NCBI RefSeq assembly: GCF_018446385.1
Contig: NC_055991.1
Coordinates: 116,417,794 to 116,481,793 of the forward strand
Source: Zingiber officinale
Lineage: Eukaryota > Streptophyta > Magnoliopsida > Zingiberales > Zingiberaceae
Length of the DNA stretch: 64,000 bases
Reading direction: 5' to 3'
Program-made: the position numbers and the translations under genes
The notes under the pieces: generated by a model
Told to the model about the DNA's origin: nothing
What the model saw: only the letters and a program-made list of their open reading frames with translations
Database searches by the model: none
Shown: positions 11,287 to 21,448 of the stretch, one piece after another
Numbering within the stretch: position 1 is the first letter of the stretch
How the letters are laid out: every line of letters starts with the position of its first letter

Positions 11287-11298
11287 TGGTATCAGAGC
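11287..11298 (+). promoter_or_regulatory. Primer-binding site of element A
   Basis: TGGTATCAGAGC lies two bases after the LTR end and matches the 3' end of initiator tRNA-Met. Confidence 0.85.
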
Positions 11299-12340
11299 AG
11301 GTACCGCTCTGATTTGGTGCAACCACCAATCAAACAAGGGGTGATCTGTTTTAAAATTTTTTTTCCTTTTCGGATTTTAGTTTTTCGTATAATTCCAAAC
11401 TGGTATTATTACCTTTTTGAAAATTTCTTTCCGTTGTAATTAAATCTAAATTGGTGCAACACTAATTGAGTTATTTTTTATTTCTTCCCACACTCCTAAT
11501 CCAAGACCAAGTCTTGGAACCACTCTTGTTTGTTCTCCTGTGTGCAGATTAAAATGTCGCAACTTGAGGGCTTCAGCACAGTGCGACCTCCCCTGTTCAA
11601 CGGGGATGATTTCCCGTACTAGAAGAAGCGAATGGAGGTATATCTCAAGACGGATTTCGACCAGTGGCTTAGCGTCACAAAAGCCTACAAACCGCCAGTT
11701 GACAACTCTGGAAATCTGCTTGATCCAGAACAATGGACGGCAGACATAAAGAAGAAAACGTCGACGGAAAACAAGGTGATCAATACGTTACAATGCGGGT
11801 TGACAAGGGAAGAGCTGAACTGGGTAGGACCTCATCAGAACGTTAAAGAGCTATGGGACAAATTGATCGAGTTGCACGAAGGCACCAGTGACGTAAAGGT
11901 AACAAAACGAGACCTGCTATTAAATAAAATATTTAATATAAAAATGCAGGAAGGAGAAACGGCGAGTCAGCTACACGCGAGGATCAAGGATATCCTCAAC
12001 GGGCTCCATGCAATAGGCCATCAGATGGAAAACAGAGACCTAATCAGGTATGCATCAAACTCATTTCCACGCAACAATTTGTGGGCATCTATCGTGGATG
12101 CCTACAAAATCTCTAAGAACTTATCTAAACTTAAATTAGATGAATTATTTTGTGAATTAGAGTTACATAAGCAGACTAACGCTGGAGCCGAGAAAGGTGT
12201 TGCTTTATTTGCAGGTTCCTCCAAAGAAAAGAAGAACAAGCCTGAACTTGAAGAAGATTCTAACCAAGATTCCGAAGATGAAGAGCACCTGGTGAACCTG
12301 GTAAGGAAGATGTTCACTAGGAGGAAGAGAAGCTTCAGCA

Positions 12341-12345
12341 AGAAG
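12341..12345 (+). repeat. Left target-site duplication of element B
   Basis: AGAAG directly precedes the 5' LTR of B and is repeated exactly after its 3' LTR. Confidence 0.9.
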
Positions 12346-13689
12346 TGTTGGTGCAGTAAGCATCCGACGATCGAACCTCAGTTTTGATAATGGCAAAGGG
12401 ATTCAAAGTTAAGACTCCTTGTTATCTAACGTGGTTAAATAAGGTTTCAGGAAAGTCCTAACTGCGGTTAGGCAAGGGAAAATCCTAAGGGGGGGGTAAC
12501 CTTAGGTCCTAGGGGGTGGTAACCCTAGGTGAAGGAAAATCCTAAGGGGGGGGTAACCTTAGGTCCTAGGGGGTGGTAACCCTAGGTGAAGGAAAATCCT
12601 AAGGGGCGGCAACCTTAGGTCCTAGGGGGCGGTAACCCTAGGTGGAGGAAAACCCTAAGGGGCGGCAACCTTAGGTCCTAGGGGGTGGTAACCCTAGGTG
12701 GAGAAAAACCCTAGGGGGCGGTAACCCTAGGTCCTAGGGGGTGGTAACCCTAGGAAGAAAGTCCAGTCGGTCTGGAGGACCGGACTGGCAACAGGTAATC
12801 TCTCCTGAGGGGAGTAGGTGAGGGCGTGTTCCCCGTAGAGGGACAGTAGGCGTCGGGTCGACCTAGGGTTTCCGATTGGAAACCTGAAGTCAGACTCGGA
12901 CAGTCCGGAGACTGTTAATATTTCATTTATAATATTTGTTGTATTATGTGCTAACTTTGTGCTGCAGGGTAGTGTTTGGGACTAACGTATCTTGCAGGTG
13001 CAAAGGAGCAACTTAAAGCCTCGGATGAACAGTGTCCAAGGCGCCTCCATGGAGCTTGGAGGCGCCTCGGAGGCAAGGCTGGAGCTGGCTGCGAGAAGCT
13101 GTTCAAGGCGCCTTGATGAACAGTGGAAGGCGCCTTGAACAGATGAAGGCGCCCTGTGAACAGTGGAAGGCGCCTTGAGTCTGCGATAAGATTCGACCAG
13201 TTCGCTCCTCATCTCCGCGGCTGACTCGGCTGTTCAAGGCGCCTTGGTGAACAGTAGAAGGCGCCTTGAACACCCTTTATAAGGGGTTTCGACCAGCAGC
13301 TCTGCACAACTTCTTCCAAGCGATCTTTCTGCTACAAGATGCTCACGAGACGATCCCGAAGTGCTGCTACGAGACACCGACGACCCGGAGCTCCGAAATC
13401 TTCAGATTACGATATTGTCGTCGGTATAACTGTACTTTTTCATTATACTTAACTGTAATACTTGTACTCTTGTCGAGCTTATAGTTGTTGCCCACGGAAA
13501 GTGATCAAGGATCGCGGGCCTTCGAGTAGGAGTCGTCACAGGCTCCGAACGAAGTAAATTCCCTTGTCTTTCTGTGTGTTTGTTTCTTTCCGCTGCGTTA
13601 ATTACTCTACGAACATTTTACGATTCCGATAATCGAACAAATAGCCGCGAGCGCTATTCACCCCCCCTCTAGCGCGTCTCGATCCAACA
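12346..13689 (+). repeat. 5' LTR of element B
   Basis: It starts TGTTGGTGCAG and ends CCAACA. Parts in order: hairpin chain (12457-12788) made of alternating CCTAAGG/CCTTAGG and CCTAGGG/CCCTAGG stems; a conserved core around 12820-12870; eight GGCGCC palindromes (13036-13270); TATA sequence CCTTTATAAGG at 13274-13284; and a 3' part ending CACCCCCCCTCTAG...CCAACA. The TATA position implies U3 of about 930 bases. Confidence 0.9.
13274..13284 (+). promoter_or_regulatory. Putative TATA box of the element B LTR
   Basis: CCTTTATAAGG follows the last GGCGCC palindrome by a few bases. The same arrangement occurs in the 3' LTR (19147-19157) and in copia-1 (10148-10156). Confidence 0.6.
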
Positions 13690-13691
13690 AT

Positions 13692-13703
13692 TGGTATCAG
13701 AGC
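13692..13703 (+). promoter_or_regulatory. Primer-binding site of element B
   Basis: TGGTATCAGAGC starts two bases after the 5' LTR; it is intact and matches initiator tRNA-Met. Confidence 0.88.
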
Positions 13704-14021
13704 GGGGTCGCTTTGAACTGGTGCAACCACCATTCAAGCATTTTTTTCGTGGCTTTGTCGTTTGAACTGGTCGCCTTTCATTTTTTCCCTCCAAAACTGC
13801 TTTTGAAAAATTAATTTTCATCTTTTCACCATTGGTTGGAATTAGAGAAATATTGCATTTTCAAAAACTTGTGGTAATATTTTTTTAATATTATTTTAAT
13901 AATATTTTATTATTTTTTTCGAAATTCCTGAATTACTATCTTTATTTCTCTCCCGCACTACTAATCCAAGACTAAGTCTTGGAACAAGTTTTATTGTGTT
14001 TATTTTACGAGATTTCTTCTA

Positions 14022-15119
14022 ATGGCCTACGAAGATGGGTACAACTCCACATGCCTACCATTGTTGTCTGACGAGAACTTCAGATACTGGAAAGACCAGG
14101 TGGAGCATCAATTAAAGACCGAAGCAGAAATATGGACCATAGTCCATATTGGATTCACTCTCCCCACCAAAGAAGGTGTACTCATCACTTGTGAGAAGTG
14201 GGATGCACAAACAATAAGGACATTCGAGGCAAATGCAAAAGCAACTTACATTCTCCTATGCGGACTAACAAATTCAGATCTTGATCGAGTTGGAAAGTTC
14301 AACAATGCTAAGGAGCTTTGGGAGAAAGTGCTCAAGCTTTATGAGATCCCTTCAGAGTTAGAAGATCGAATAGAACCTGAGTCCGAATTTGAAATTGAAT
14401 CCTCAGAGTCAACCTCCGAACCAGACTCAGAAAAATCAGAGCAAACCGATATCATAGCACTGATGGCCAAAGACGAGATATCTGAATCTGAGTCAGAATT
14501 TGAAATGGCAACGGTCAAGGGGGAGGATCCTATCACAGATCTAAAAGGTAAAATTGTAAATTCAAATTGTAAATCTCTCATAATCTGTTTTAAGTGTAGG
14601 GAGAGAGGGCACTATAGAAACGACTGCCCCACTCGTAAGACTCGACCGGCACAATCAGAGGAGAAGGAGAAAATGATCAGGAGAGGGAAGAAATACATCA
14701 AATGCTCCAAATGTAAACTAATGGGTCACTGCAAAAGACAATGCCCAGAAAGAAGACCCAAGAATCCAGAGGGAGAAATCAAGGTTAGTACATTTACATT
14801 ATATGAAAATCCAGTTTTTGCAACACATGATCGCACTAGCTTAACTAATCCTGCTTGCTCTAGTATAGATTTCTCTTCAAAATTAGATATGCATGCTAAT
14901 AATGTAATGAACAAAATTAATTCAAATAAAAATAAGAAATTAACTCTTAGAAAAGTAGAAATACAAAATAATATTTTAAAAGATAAAGTTGATAAATTAG
15001 AGAAGATTGTTAATAATTTAGTCAAATCACGAAATCTAGACTTGAGTTATAAATCTAAAGTAAAACTTAAACAGTACAAACCAAGTTATAATCAAGTACC
15101 TTTTATTTACTTAACTTAA
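14022..15119 (+). CDS. Gag of non-autonomous element B (internally shortened)
   Basis: This intact 365-residue ORF starts at an ATG 319 bases after the primer site. Residues 1-115 hold the first half of a UBN2-like Gag domain (FRYWKDQVEHQLKTEAEIW, NAKELWEKVLKLYE). The second half seen in element A is missing; the chain passes straight into an acidic E/S-rich stretch (residues 115-170, with the IIALMA motif). Two zinc knuckles follow: CFKCRERGHYRNDC (about residue 190) and CSKCKLMGHCKRQC (about residue 228). The C-terminus is a lysine-rich coiled coil. RNA binding looks preserved while the particle-building domain is cut, so it probably depends on a partner's Gag. This is the only intact gene of B. 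Confidence 0.85.
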   Translation: MAYEDGYNSTCLPLLSDENFRYWKDQVEHQLKTEAEIWTIVHIGFTLPTKEGVLITCEKWDAQTIRTFEANAKATYILLCGLTNSDLDRVGKFNNAKELWEKVLKLYEIPSELEDRIEPESEFEIESSESTSEPDSEKSEQTDIIALMAKDEISESESEFEMATVKGEDPITDLKGKIVNSNCKSLIICFKCRERGHYRNDCPTRKTRPAQSEEKEKMIRRGKKYIKCSKCKLMGHCKRQCPERRPKNPEGEIKVSTFTLYENPVFATHDRTSLTNPACSSIDFSSKLDMHANNVMNKINSNKNKKLTLRKVEIQNNILKDKVDKLEKIVNNLVKSRNLDLSYKSKVKLKQYKPSYNQVPFIYLT

Positions 15120-15138
15120 TAAAACGTAAATCAATAAC

Positions 15139-15660
15139 ATAGGAGGAGGCTCCATAATAGCTGGCACCTCCGAAATTAATCCACCCGATAAGGGTAAACA
15201 AGAGTAGATTACCCGGCAGGGTAATTAAGGTTAGATTAAAATGGATTAGGTTTAACTTAACCAATGGTACTGGTGAAGTTTTTGGATGATAGTACGTTAG
15301 GAAAGCTTGGGCATCGCATGTCTAGGAAGCTATGGCTTCGACCTGGTGCATTTGGCCAAGTGGAACTGACCGAAGCTACCCTTAAATGGATCCTAACTAG
15401 TTAGACCAAGTTTTAGTATTAAGTTCAATGGGTAGGACTATTTGGAAAACCTCGAAGGCATGGTTACTTTAATGAGCTCCTTGTGACTCACCATAGCCCA
15501 GAAGTTTATCCAAAGAATGCTTACTTGTTGAACCCAAAGCTAAACCTGAATCTAAAACAAAGTTAAACCAGACCCTTGAACTCAAAAATAAATCATCTCA
15601 CATCAATTATAGGATTCCCTGATTGAAAATTTAGATGGGTGAGATGACTAAGGAAGAAAA
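15139..15660 (+). other. Conserved non-coding gag-pol module, copy in element B
   Basis: About 500 bases downstream of gag match the same place in element A (20462-20975), although the two elements have different LTRs. Shared blocks include GGAGGCTCC...GCACCTCC, CCCGGCAGGGTA, ATGATAGTACGTTAGG, CTTCGACCTGGTGCATTTGG, CTCGAAGGCATGGTTACTTT and TATAGGATTCCCTGATTGAA. No frame is open in both copies. The end is framed by CATCTCAC / GTGAGATG. Confidence 0.8.
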
Positions 15661-15699
15661 AAAAATTCAAACTGATAGTTATTTAAAAAAAAAAAAATT

Positions 15700-16560
15700 T
15701 CTTTAAAACTTAATTTTAAAATCATTTTAAAACTTAATTTCAAAATCTTTTTAAAACTTAATTTCAAAATATTTTCAAAACTTAATTTTAAAATCTTTTT
15801 AAAACTTAAATTCAAAATTTTTCAAAACTTAATTTTAAAATCATTTTAAAACTTAATTTCAAAATCATTTTAAAACTTAATTTCAAAATCATTTTAAAAC
15901 TTAATTTCAAAATCTTTTTAAAACTTAATTTCAAAATCATTTTAAAACTTAATTTCAAAATCTTTTTTAAACTTAATTTCAAAATCTTTTCAAAACTTAA
16001 TTTTAAAATCATTTTAAAACTTAATTTTAAAATCATTTTAAAACTTAATTTTAAAATCTTTTTAAAACTTAATCTCAAAATCTTTTCAAAACTTAATTTT
16101 AAAATCATTTTAAAACTTAATTTCAAAATCATTTAAAAACTTAATTTCAAAATCATTTTAAAACTTAATTTCAAATTCTTTTTAAAACTTAATTTCAAAA
16201 TCTTTTCAAAACTTAATTTTAAAATCTTTTCAAAACTTAATTTCAAAATCATTTTAAAACTTAATTTCAAAATCATTTTAAAACTTAATTTCAAAATATT
16301 TTTAAAACTTAATTTCAAAATCTTTTCAAAACTTAATTTTAAAATCATTTTAAAACTTAATTTCAAAATCTTTTTAAAACTTAATTTCAAAATCTTTTCA
16401 AAACTTAATTTCAAAATCATTTTAAAACTTAATTTCAAAATCTTTTCAAAACTTAATTTCAAAATCATTTTAAAACTTAATTTCAAAATCTTTTTAAAAC
16501 TTAATTTCAAAATCTTTTCAAAACTTAATTTTAAAATCTTTTCAAACTTAATTTCAAAAT
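15700..16560. repeat. 24-base tandem repeat tract in element B
   Basis: About 35 copies of a 24-base unit, consensus TTTTAAAACTTAATTTCAAA plus ATCA, follow each other with few errors. Because 24 is eight codons, the minus strand stays open as repeats of ILKLSFKM/E over 106 and 154 residues; this is an artefact of unit length. The tract takes the place where pol would be. Confidence 0.9.
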
Positions 16561-18220
16561 TATTTGAAAAATCTTTAAAAATCATTTTAAATGTCATTTC
16601 AAAATTATTTGAAAAATATTTTAAAAATCAGTTTAAAAATCTTTCAAAACTTAATTTCAAAATTATTTGATAAATCTTTTAAAATCTTTTTAAATGTCAA
16701 ATCTTTAAAAATCGTTTTAAATGTCATTTCAAAATTATTTTGAAAAATATTTTAAAAATCAGTTTAAAAATCTTTCAAAACTTAATTTCAAAATTATTTG
16801 ATAAATCTTTTAAAATCTTTTTAAATGTCATTTCAAAATTATTTGAAAAATCTTTTAAAAATCAGGTTAAAAATCTTTCAAAATCATTTCAAAATCTTTA
16901 AAACTTAATTTCAAAATTCTTTCAAAATTATTTGAAAAATCTTTTCAAAATCTTTAAAACTTAATTTCAAAATTATTTTAAAGTTTATTTGAAAAATCTT
17001 TTCAAAATCTTTAAAACTTAATTTCAAAATTCTTTTAAAAATTATTAGAAAAAATCTTTGAAAAATTATTTTAAAAAATCTTTTAAAACTTAATTATTTG
17101 AAGAATCTTGTAAAAATCTGTTAAAACTTAAAAGTTATTTGTAAAATCATTAGAAAAATGATCATTTCAAAACCATTTGAAAAATCCCTTGAAAAATTAA
17201 AACTACTTAAAAAATTATTTGAAAAATCATTTGTAATATCCTCTGAAAAATTAATTTCAAAACCCTTTTCAGAAGTTATTAAATTCTTTGAAATTCTAAA
17301 CTCAATTAATTTTTAAATCTTCAAAATAATTGTCACTTATTTGGAATTCTAACTGAGATGGAAAATTAGGAAAATAATTTTTTAACCTCTCATGCTTGAA
17401 CTCCTGAACTCAAAAATTTATTAAGGCATTAATTAAGGGGGAGTGATTTTGAGTCGGTTTTAAAATTAGTTTTTCTTTAAAATTTTTAACTTGACCTTAA
17501 AATTAAAAACTATTTTTGGCATATCTTCGAAAATTCAAGCTATTTTTAACTTAGCTTTAAAATTAAAATTATTTATGACCCGACTTTTAAATTATAACTC
17601 CTCTATAAGCTAAATGTTTTCAGAGCTGAGTACTTAATTAAGTTTTCTCTAACTAAACTTAGTTAAATTATTTTCTAAACTTAGCTACTTGGCAAGATAT
17701 TTTCTCAACGCAATCATTTTTATGCTGAAAACATAGCTAAGTATTTTCAAATATAGCTAACTATTTTTTAGCTAAGTACTTTTTAAAGTGTTTAAAACAA
17801 AAAAAAAAGAGATTTAGCTAAGTACAAAAATTTGTTTAAAGACAAAATAACTTTATCTCAGCTAAGAGTATCTCTCAAACTAAAGGAAGAATTTTGCATT
17901 CAAAATTATGATTTCACCTATCTAAAAGTCTTACAAGAAAAACTAAGTGTTTATCAAAAGTAAATTAAAAGATTGGAAGATAAGATTAAAAATTATCTTT
18001 GAAAGTTAAGCTAAGGCCCAGATTTTCTTCACTCTCTTGGGTATTTTGATATATGGCAAAGGGGGAGAATAGGAAGAAAGTCAAAGAATATTATAAATTA
18101 AAACAAAAATTTTGTTTTGTGAATGTGCCTATGCTTTATGCCTGTGCTTATTTATGCGTATCTTTATTGCATTTTTACTTAACTTTGAATTTCGGTTGCC
18201 ATAATCAAAAAGGGGGAGAT
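16561..18220 (+). other. AT-rich 3' internal region of element B, with polypurine tract
   Basis: Degenerate repeats of TTCAAAATTATTTGAAAAATC continue to about 17290, then single-copy AT-rich sequence. The last 170 bases (from ATGGCAAAGGGGGAGAATAG at 18052) resemble the end of copia-1 (9103 on). It ends in the polypurine tract used to prime plus-strand cDNA. No gene is seen; a 69-residue ORF here runs into the LTR and is not credible. Confidence 0.75.
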
Positions 18221-19566
18221 TGTTGGTGCAGTAAGCATCCGACGATCGAACCTCAGTTTTGATAATGGCAAAGGGATTCAAAGTTAAGACTCCTTGTTAT
18301 CTAACGTGGTTAAATAAGGTTTCAGGAAAGTCCTAACTGCGGTTAGGCAAGGGAAAATCCTAAGGGGGGGTAACCTTAGGTCCTAGGGGGTGGTAACCCT
18401 AGGTGAAGGAAAATCCTAAGGGGGGGTAACCTTAGGTCCTAGGGGGTGGTAACCCTAGGTGAAGGAAAATCCTAAGGGGCGGCAACCTTAGGTCCTAGGG
18501 GCGGTAACCCTAGGTGGAGGAAAACCCTAAGGGGCGGCAACCTTAGGTCCTAGGGGGTGGTAACCCTAGGTGGAGAAAAACCCTAGGGGGCGGTAACCCT
18601 AGGTCCTAGGGGGTGGTAACCCTAGGAAGAAAGTCCAATCGGTCTGGAGGACCGGACTGGCAACAGGTAATATCTCCTGAGGGGAGTAGGTGAGGACGCG
18701 TTCCCCGTAGAGGGAACAGTAGGCGTCGGGTCGACCTAGGGTTTCCGGTTGGAAACCTGAAGTCAGACTCGGACAGTCCGGAGACTGTTAATACTTCATT
18801 TATAATATTTGTTGTATTATGTGCTAACTTTGTGCTGCAGGGTAGTGTTTGGGACTAACGTATCTTGCAGGTGCAAAGGAGCAACTTAAAGCCTCGGATG
18901 AACAGTGTCCAAGGCGCATCCATGGAGCTTGGAGGCGCCTCGGAGGCAAGGCTGGAGCTGGCTGCGAGAAGCTGTTCAAGGCGCCTTGATGAACAGTGGA
19001 AGGTGCCTTGAACAGATGAAGGCGCCCTGTGAACAGTGGAAGGCGCCTTGAGTCTGCGATAAGATTCGACCAGTTCGCTCCTCATCTCCGCGGCTGACTC
19101 GGCTGTTCAAGGCGCCTTGGTGAACAGTAGAAGGCGCCTTGAACACCCTTTATAAGGGGTTTCGACCAGCAGCTCTGCACAACTTCTTCCAAGCGATCTT
19201 TCTGCTACAAGATGCTCACGAGACGATCCCGAAGTGCTGCTACGAGACACCGACGACCCGGAGCTCCGAAATCTTCAGATTACGATATTGTCGTCGGTAT
19301 AACTGTACTTTTTCATTATACTTAACTGTAATACTTGTACTCTTGTCGAGCTTATAGTTGTTGCCCACGGAAAGCGATCAAGGATCGCGGGCCTTCGAGT
19401 AGGAGTCGTCACAGGCTCCGAACGAAGTAAATTCCCTTGTCTTTCTGTGTGTTTGTTTCTTTCCGCTGCGTTAATTACTCTACGAACATTTTACGATTCC
19501 GATAATCGAACAAATAGCCGCGAGCGCTATTCACCCCCCCCCCCTCTAGCGCGTCTCGATCCAACA
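18221..19566 (+). repeat. 3' LTR of element B
   Basis: Almost identical to the 5' LTR. Differences noticed include guanine- and cytosine-run lengths, AGTCGG/AATCGG, CTCTCC/TATCTCC, GGGCGTGTTCC/GGACGCGTTCC, CCGATT/CCGGTT, GGCGCCTCC/GGCGCATCC and GGCGCC/GGTGCC. It ends CCAACA at 19566. Confidence 0.92.
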
Positions 19567-19571
19567 AGAAG
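19567..19571 (+). repeat. Right target-site duplication of element B
   Basis: AGAAG, identical to 12341-12345, after which the gag frame of element A resumes. Confidence 0.9.
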
Positions 19572-20461
19572 GACCTTCAGAAGATCAATTCTCCAACAGA
19601 ATCAAAGAACGTGACATGCTTTGGATGCAACAAAAAGGGGCACTACAAGAACAAGTGTTCGAGATTGAAGATCGACAAAACGAAGCAGACCAAAAAGAAG
19701 GCCCTCAAAGCGACGTGGGGCGACTCCTCGGACGAATCGGAGGCCGAAGATCAGAAGCACCAGAGCCACCTCGCGCTGATGGCCCGCGAAGCAGAGTCGG
19801 AAGACGAATCGGAAGACGGGTCTGAACCCGAATCGAGCCACGAGTCTGTACTCGTTTCCGAAGGTTCCGAAGAGGTATACCTAACTTTAAATCAAAATTT
19901 TTTAAAATTATTTCTTGCTTAAATAATAAATTAGTCAAATTAGAAAGTGAAAACAAAATACTCCTTGAGGAAAATCAAATCCTCAAGGAACAAATTGTAA
20001 ATAATAATCCAACTCAAGATCTAACACTTGAGGAGGAAAATTTATCACTAAAATCAGAAATTAATAACTTAAAAGAAATGTTAGAAAAATTTACCACAAG
20101 ATCAAAAAACTTAGATCTAATTTTAAATAATCAAAAAGCATGTTATAATAAAACCGGACTTGGATATAAGTCAAATTCAAATAAAACTTTTAAATCATTA
20201 GTAACCCAACACAAACCAACAAGTAAAGTCTGGGTTCCGAAAGCGTGTTTGACCATGCAAGTAGGACTTAGCCAATACTACATACCTAAAGAAAAAATAT
20301 ATTATATAAAATCAAATAAACCAAATCAATACAAACCTAAACAAAAAAAATTCAAAATCTAAATATATTAAAACTCACCAAAATTTAGACTATCACCAAG
20401 TGAATTATAACTATAAAAGAAATAGACATAAACCTAGAACAAAAAATTAAATTAATGGCCA

Positions 20462-20975
20462 ATAATTCAGGGGAGGCTCCAGAATAGCTAGCACCTCCAA
20501 AACTAACCTACCCGACAGGGTAACTCCAACGAACCTACCCGGCAGGGTACTTAGGATTAATTAGAAAAAGGATCAAGTTTAACTTGAAAATGGTACTAGT
20601 GAAATTTTGAATGATAGTACGTTAGGGAAGCTCAGTCTATGCATGTCTAGGAAGATATGACTTCGACCTGGTGCATTTGGCTAAGTGGAACTGATCGAAG
20701 CTACCCCTTACGAATCCTAACCAGTTAAACCAAGATTTTGTACTAAGTCCAGTGGATCGGACTATCTAGAAAACCTCGAAGGCATGGTTACTTTAATGAT
20801 GTCCAAGTGACTCACCATAGCCCAGAAGTTTATCCAGAGAATGCCTATTTGTTGAACCTAAAGCTAAACCTGAATCTAACACAAGTTAAAAACAAACCCT
20901 AAAATTGAACCTAATTCATCTCACAAAATTATAGGATTCCCTGATTGAAAACATAGATCGGGTGAGAAGACTAAG
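20462..20975 (+). other. Conserved non-coding gag-pol module, copy in element A
   Basis: It lies between gag and protease and aligns with 15139-15660 of element B over its whole length with small indels. A small repeat of CCCGRCAGGGTA and a GGAGGCTCC/GCACCTCC pair sit at its start; the end is framed by CATCTCAC and GGTGAGA. Confidence 0.8.
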
Positions 20976-21448
20976 GACTTAAATTAAATAAAATTAAATT
21001 AAATTAAATTAAAATAAATTTAAATTAAAATAAAATAAAATAAAATAAAATAAAATTAAAATACATTAAATTAAATTAAATTAAATTAAAATTAAAATTA
21101 AAATTAAAATTTAACTTAATTTTTTTACTTAAAAATTTATTTTAAAATTTATTTTTTTAACCTAAAAATTTATTTTAAATTAAACTTAATTTTTTTAACT
21201 TAAAATTTTGTTTTAAAATTAAATTTTCTTAACTTAAAAACTTATTTTAAATTAAACTTAATTTTTTTAACTTAAAAAATTACTTTAAATTTAAACTTTC
21301 TTTTAACTTAATTTTTTTTAAAAAACTAAACTTAATCTTCTTTTAACTTAAAAATTTACTCTAATAAAACTTATTCAACTTACTTTTATCAAATCTAAGG
21401 AATGACTATAAGTCCAAAATTTAGACTAACCACAATTCCTACCTATTG
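20976..21448. repeat. Simple AT-rich repeats in element A
   Basis: Runs of TAAAT, TAAAA and AAATT units (20981-21115), then TTTTTTAACTTAAAA-like units up to about 21360. No coding signal; the protease frame starts after it. Confidence 0.8.

Larger units (their letters stand above)
12346..19566 (+). mobile_element. Complete non-autonomous copia-type element 'B' (gag only)
   Basis: The element spans 7,221 bases with LTRs of 1,344 and 1,346 bases, perfect AGAAG TSDs, primer site, gag, the conserved gag-pol module, a 24-base tandem repeat tract, an AT-rich tail and a polypurine tract (AAAAAGGGGGAGA, 18207-18219). There is no protease, integrase, RT or RNase H. By eye the two LTRs differ by roughly ten substitutions and a few homopolymer lengths, so the insertion is young. 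LTR start and 3' internal region match copia-1, suggesting that family supplies the missing enzymes. Confidence 0.92.
11554..20362 (+). pseudogene. Gag of element A, split by element B
   Basis: The 5' part (11554-12345) starts MSQLEGFSTVRPPLFNG and contains the UBN2-type Gag core (LWDKLIELHEG, EGETASQLHARIKDI, KLDELFCELELHKQ). A TAG near 11620 replaces the tryptophan usual after DFPY. Element B is inserted at 12345/12346. Beyond it the frame resumes at 19567 with a CCHC knuckle (CFGCNKKGHYKNKC) and an acidic, serine-rich tail with HLALMA. A frame break then occurs near 19900, and a coiled-coil part (20078-20362) ends with the VWVPK motif typical of SIRE Gag. It once formed the particle shell; it is now inactive because of the insertion. 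Confidence 0.85.

Noticed and set aside
12982..13484. ORFs of 76 and 72 codons present in both LTRs of element B (also 18855-19357)
   Set aside because: They lie over the GGCGCC palindromes and the TATA region; identical because LTRs are identical, not because a protein is kept.
15812..16597. Two long minus-strand ORFs (106 and 154 codons) of repeated ILKLSFK
   Set aside because: They are the translation of a 24-base tandem repeat; the unit length of eight codons keeps the frame open. No start signal or domain.
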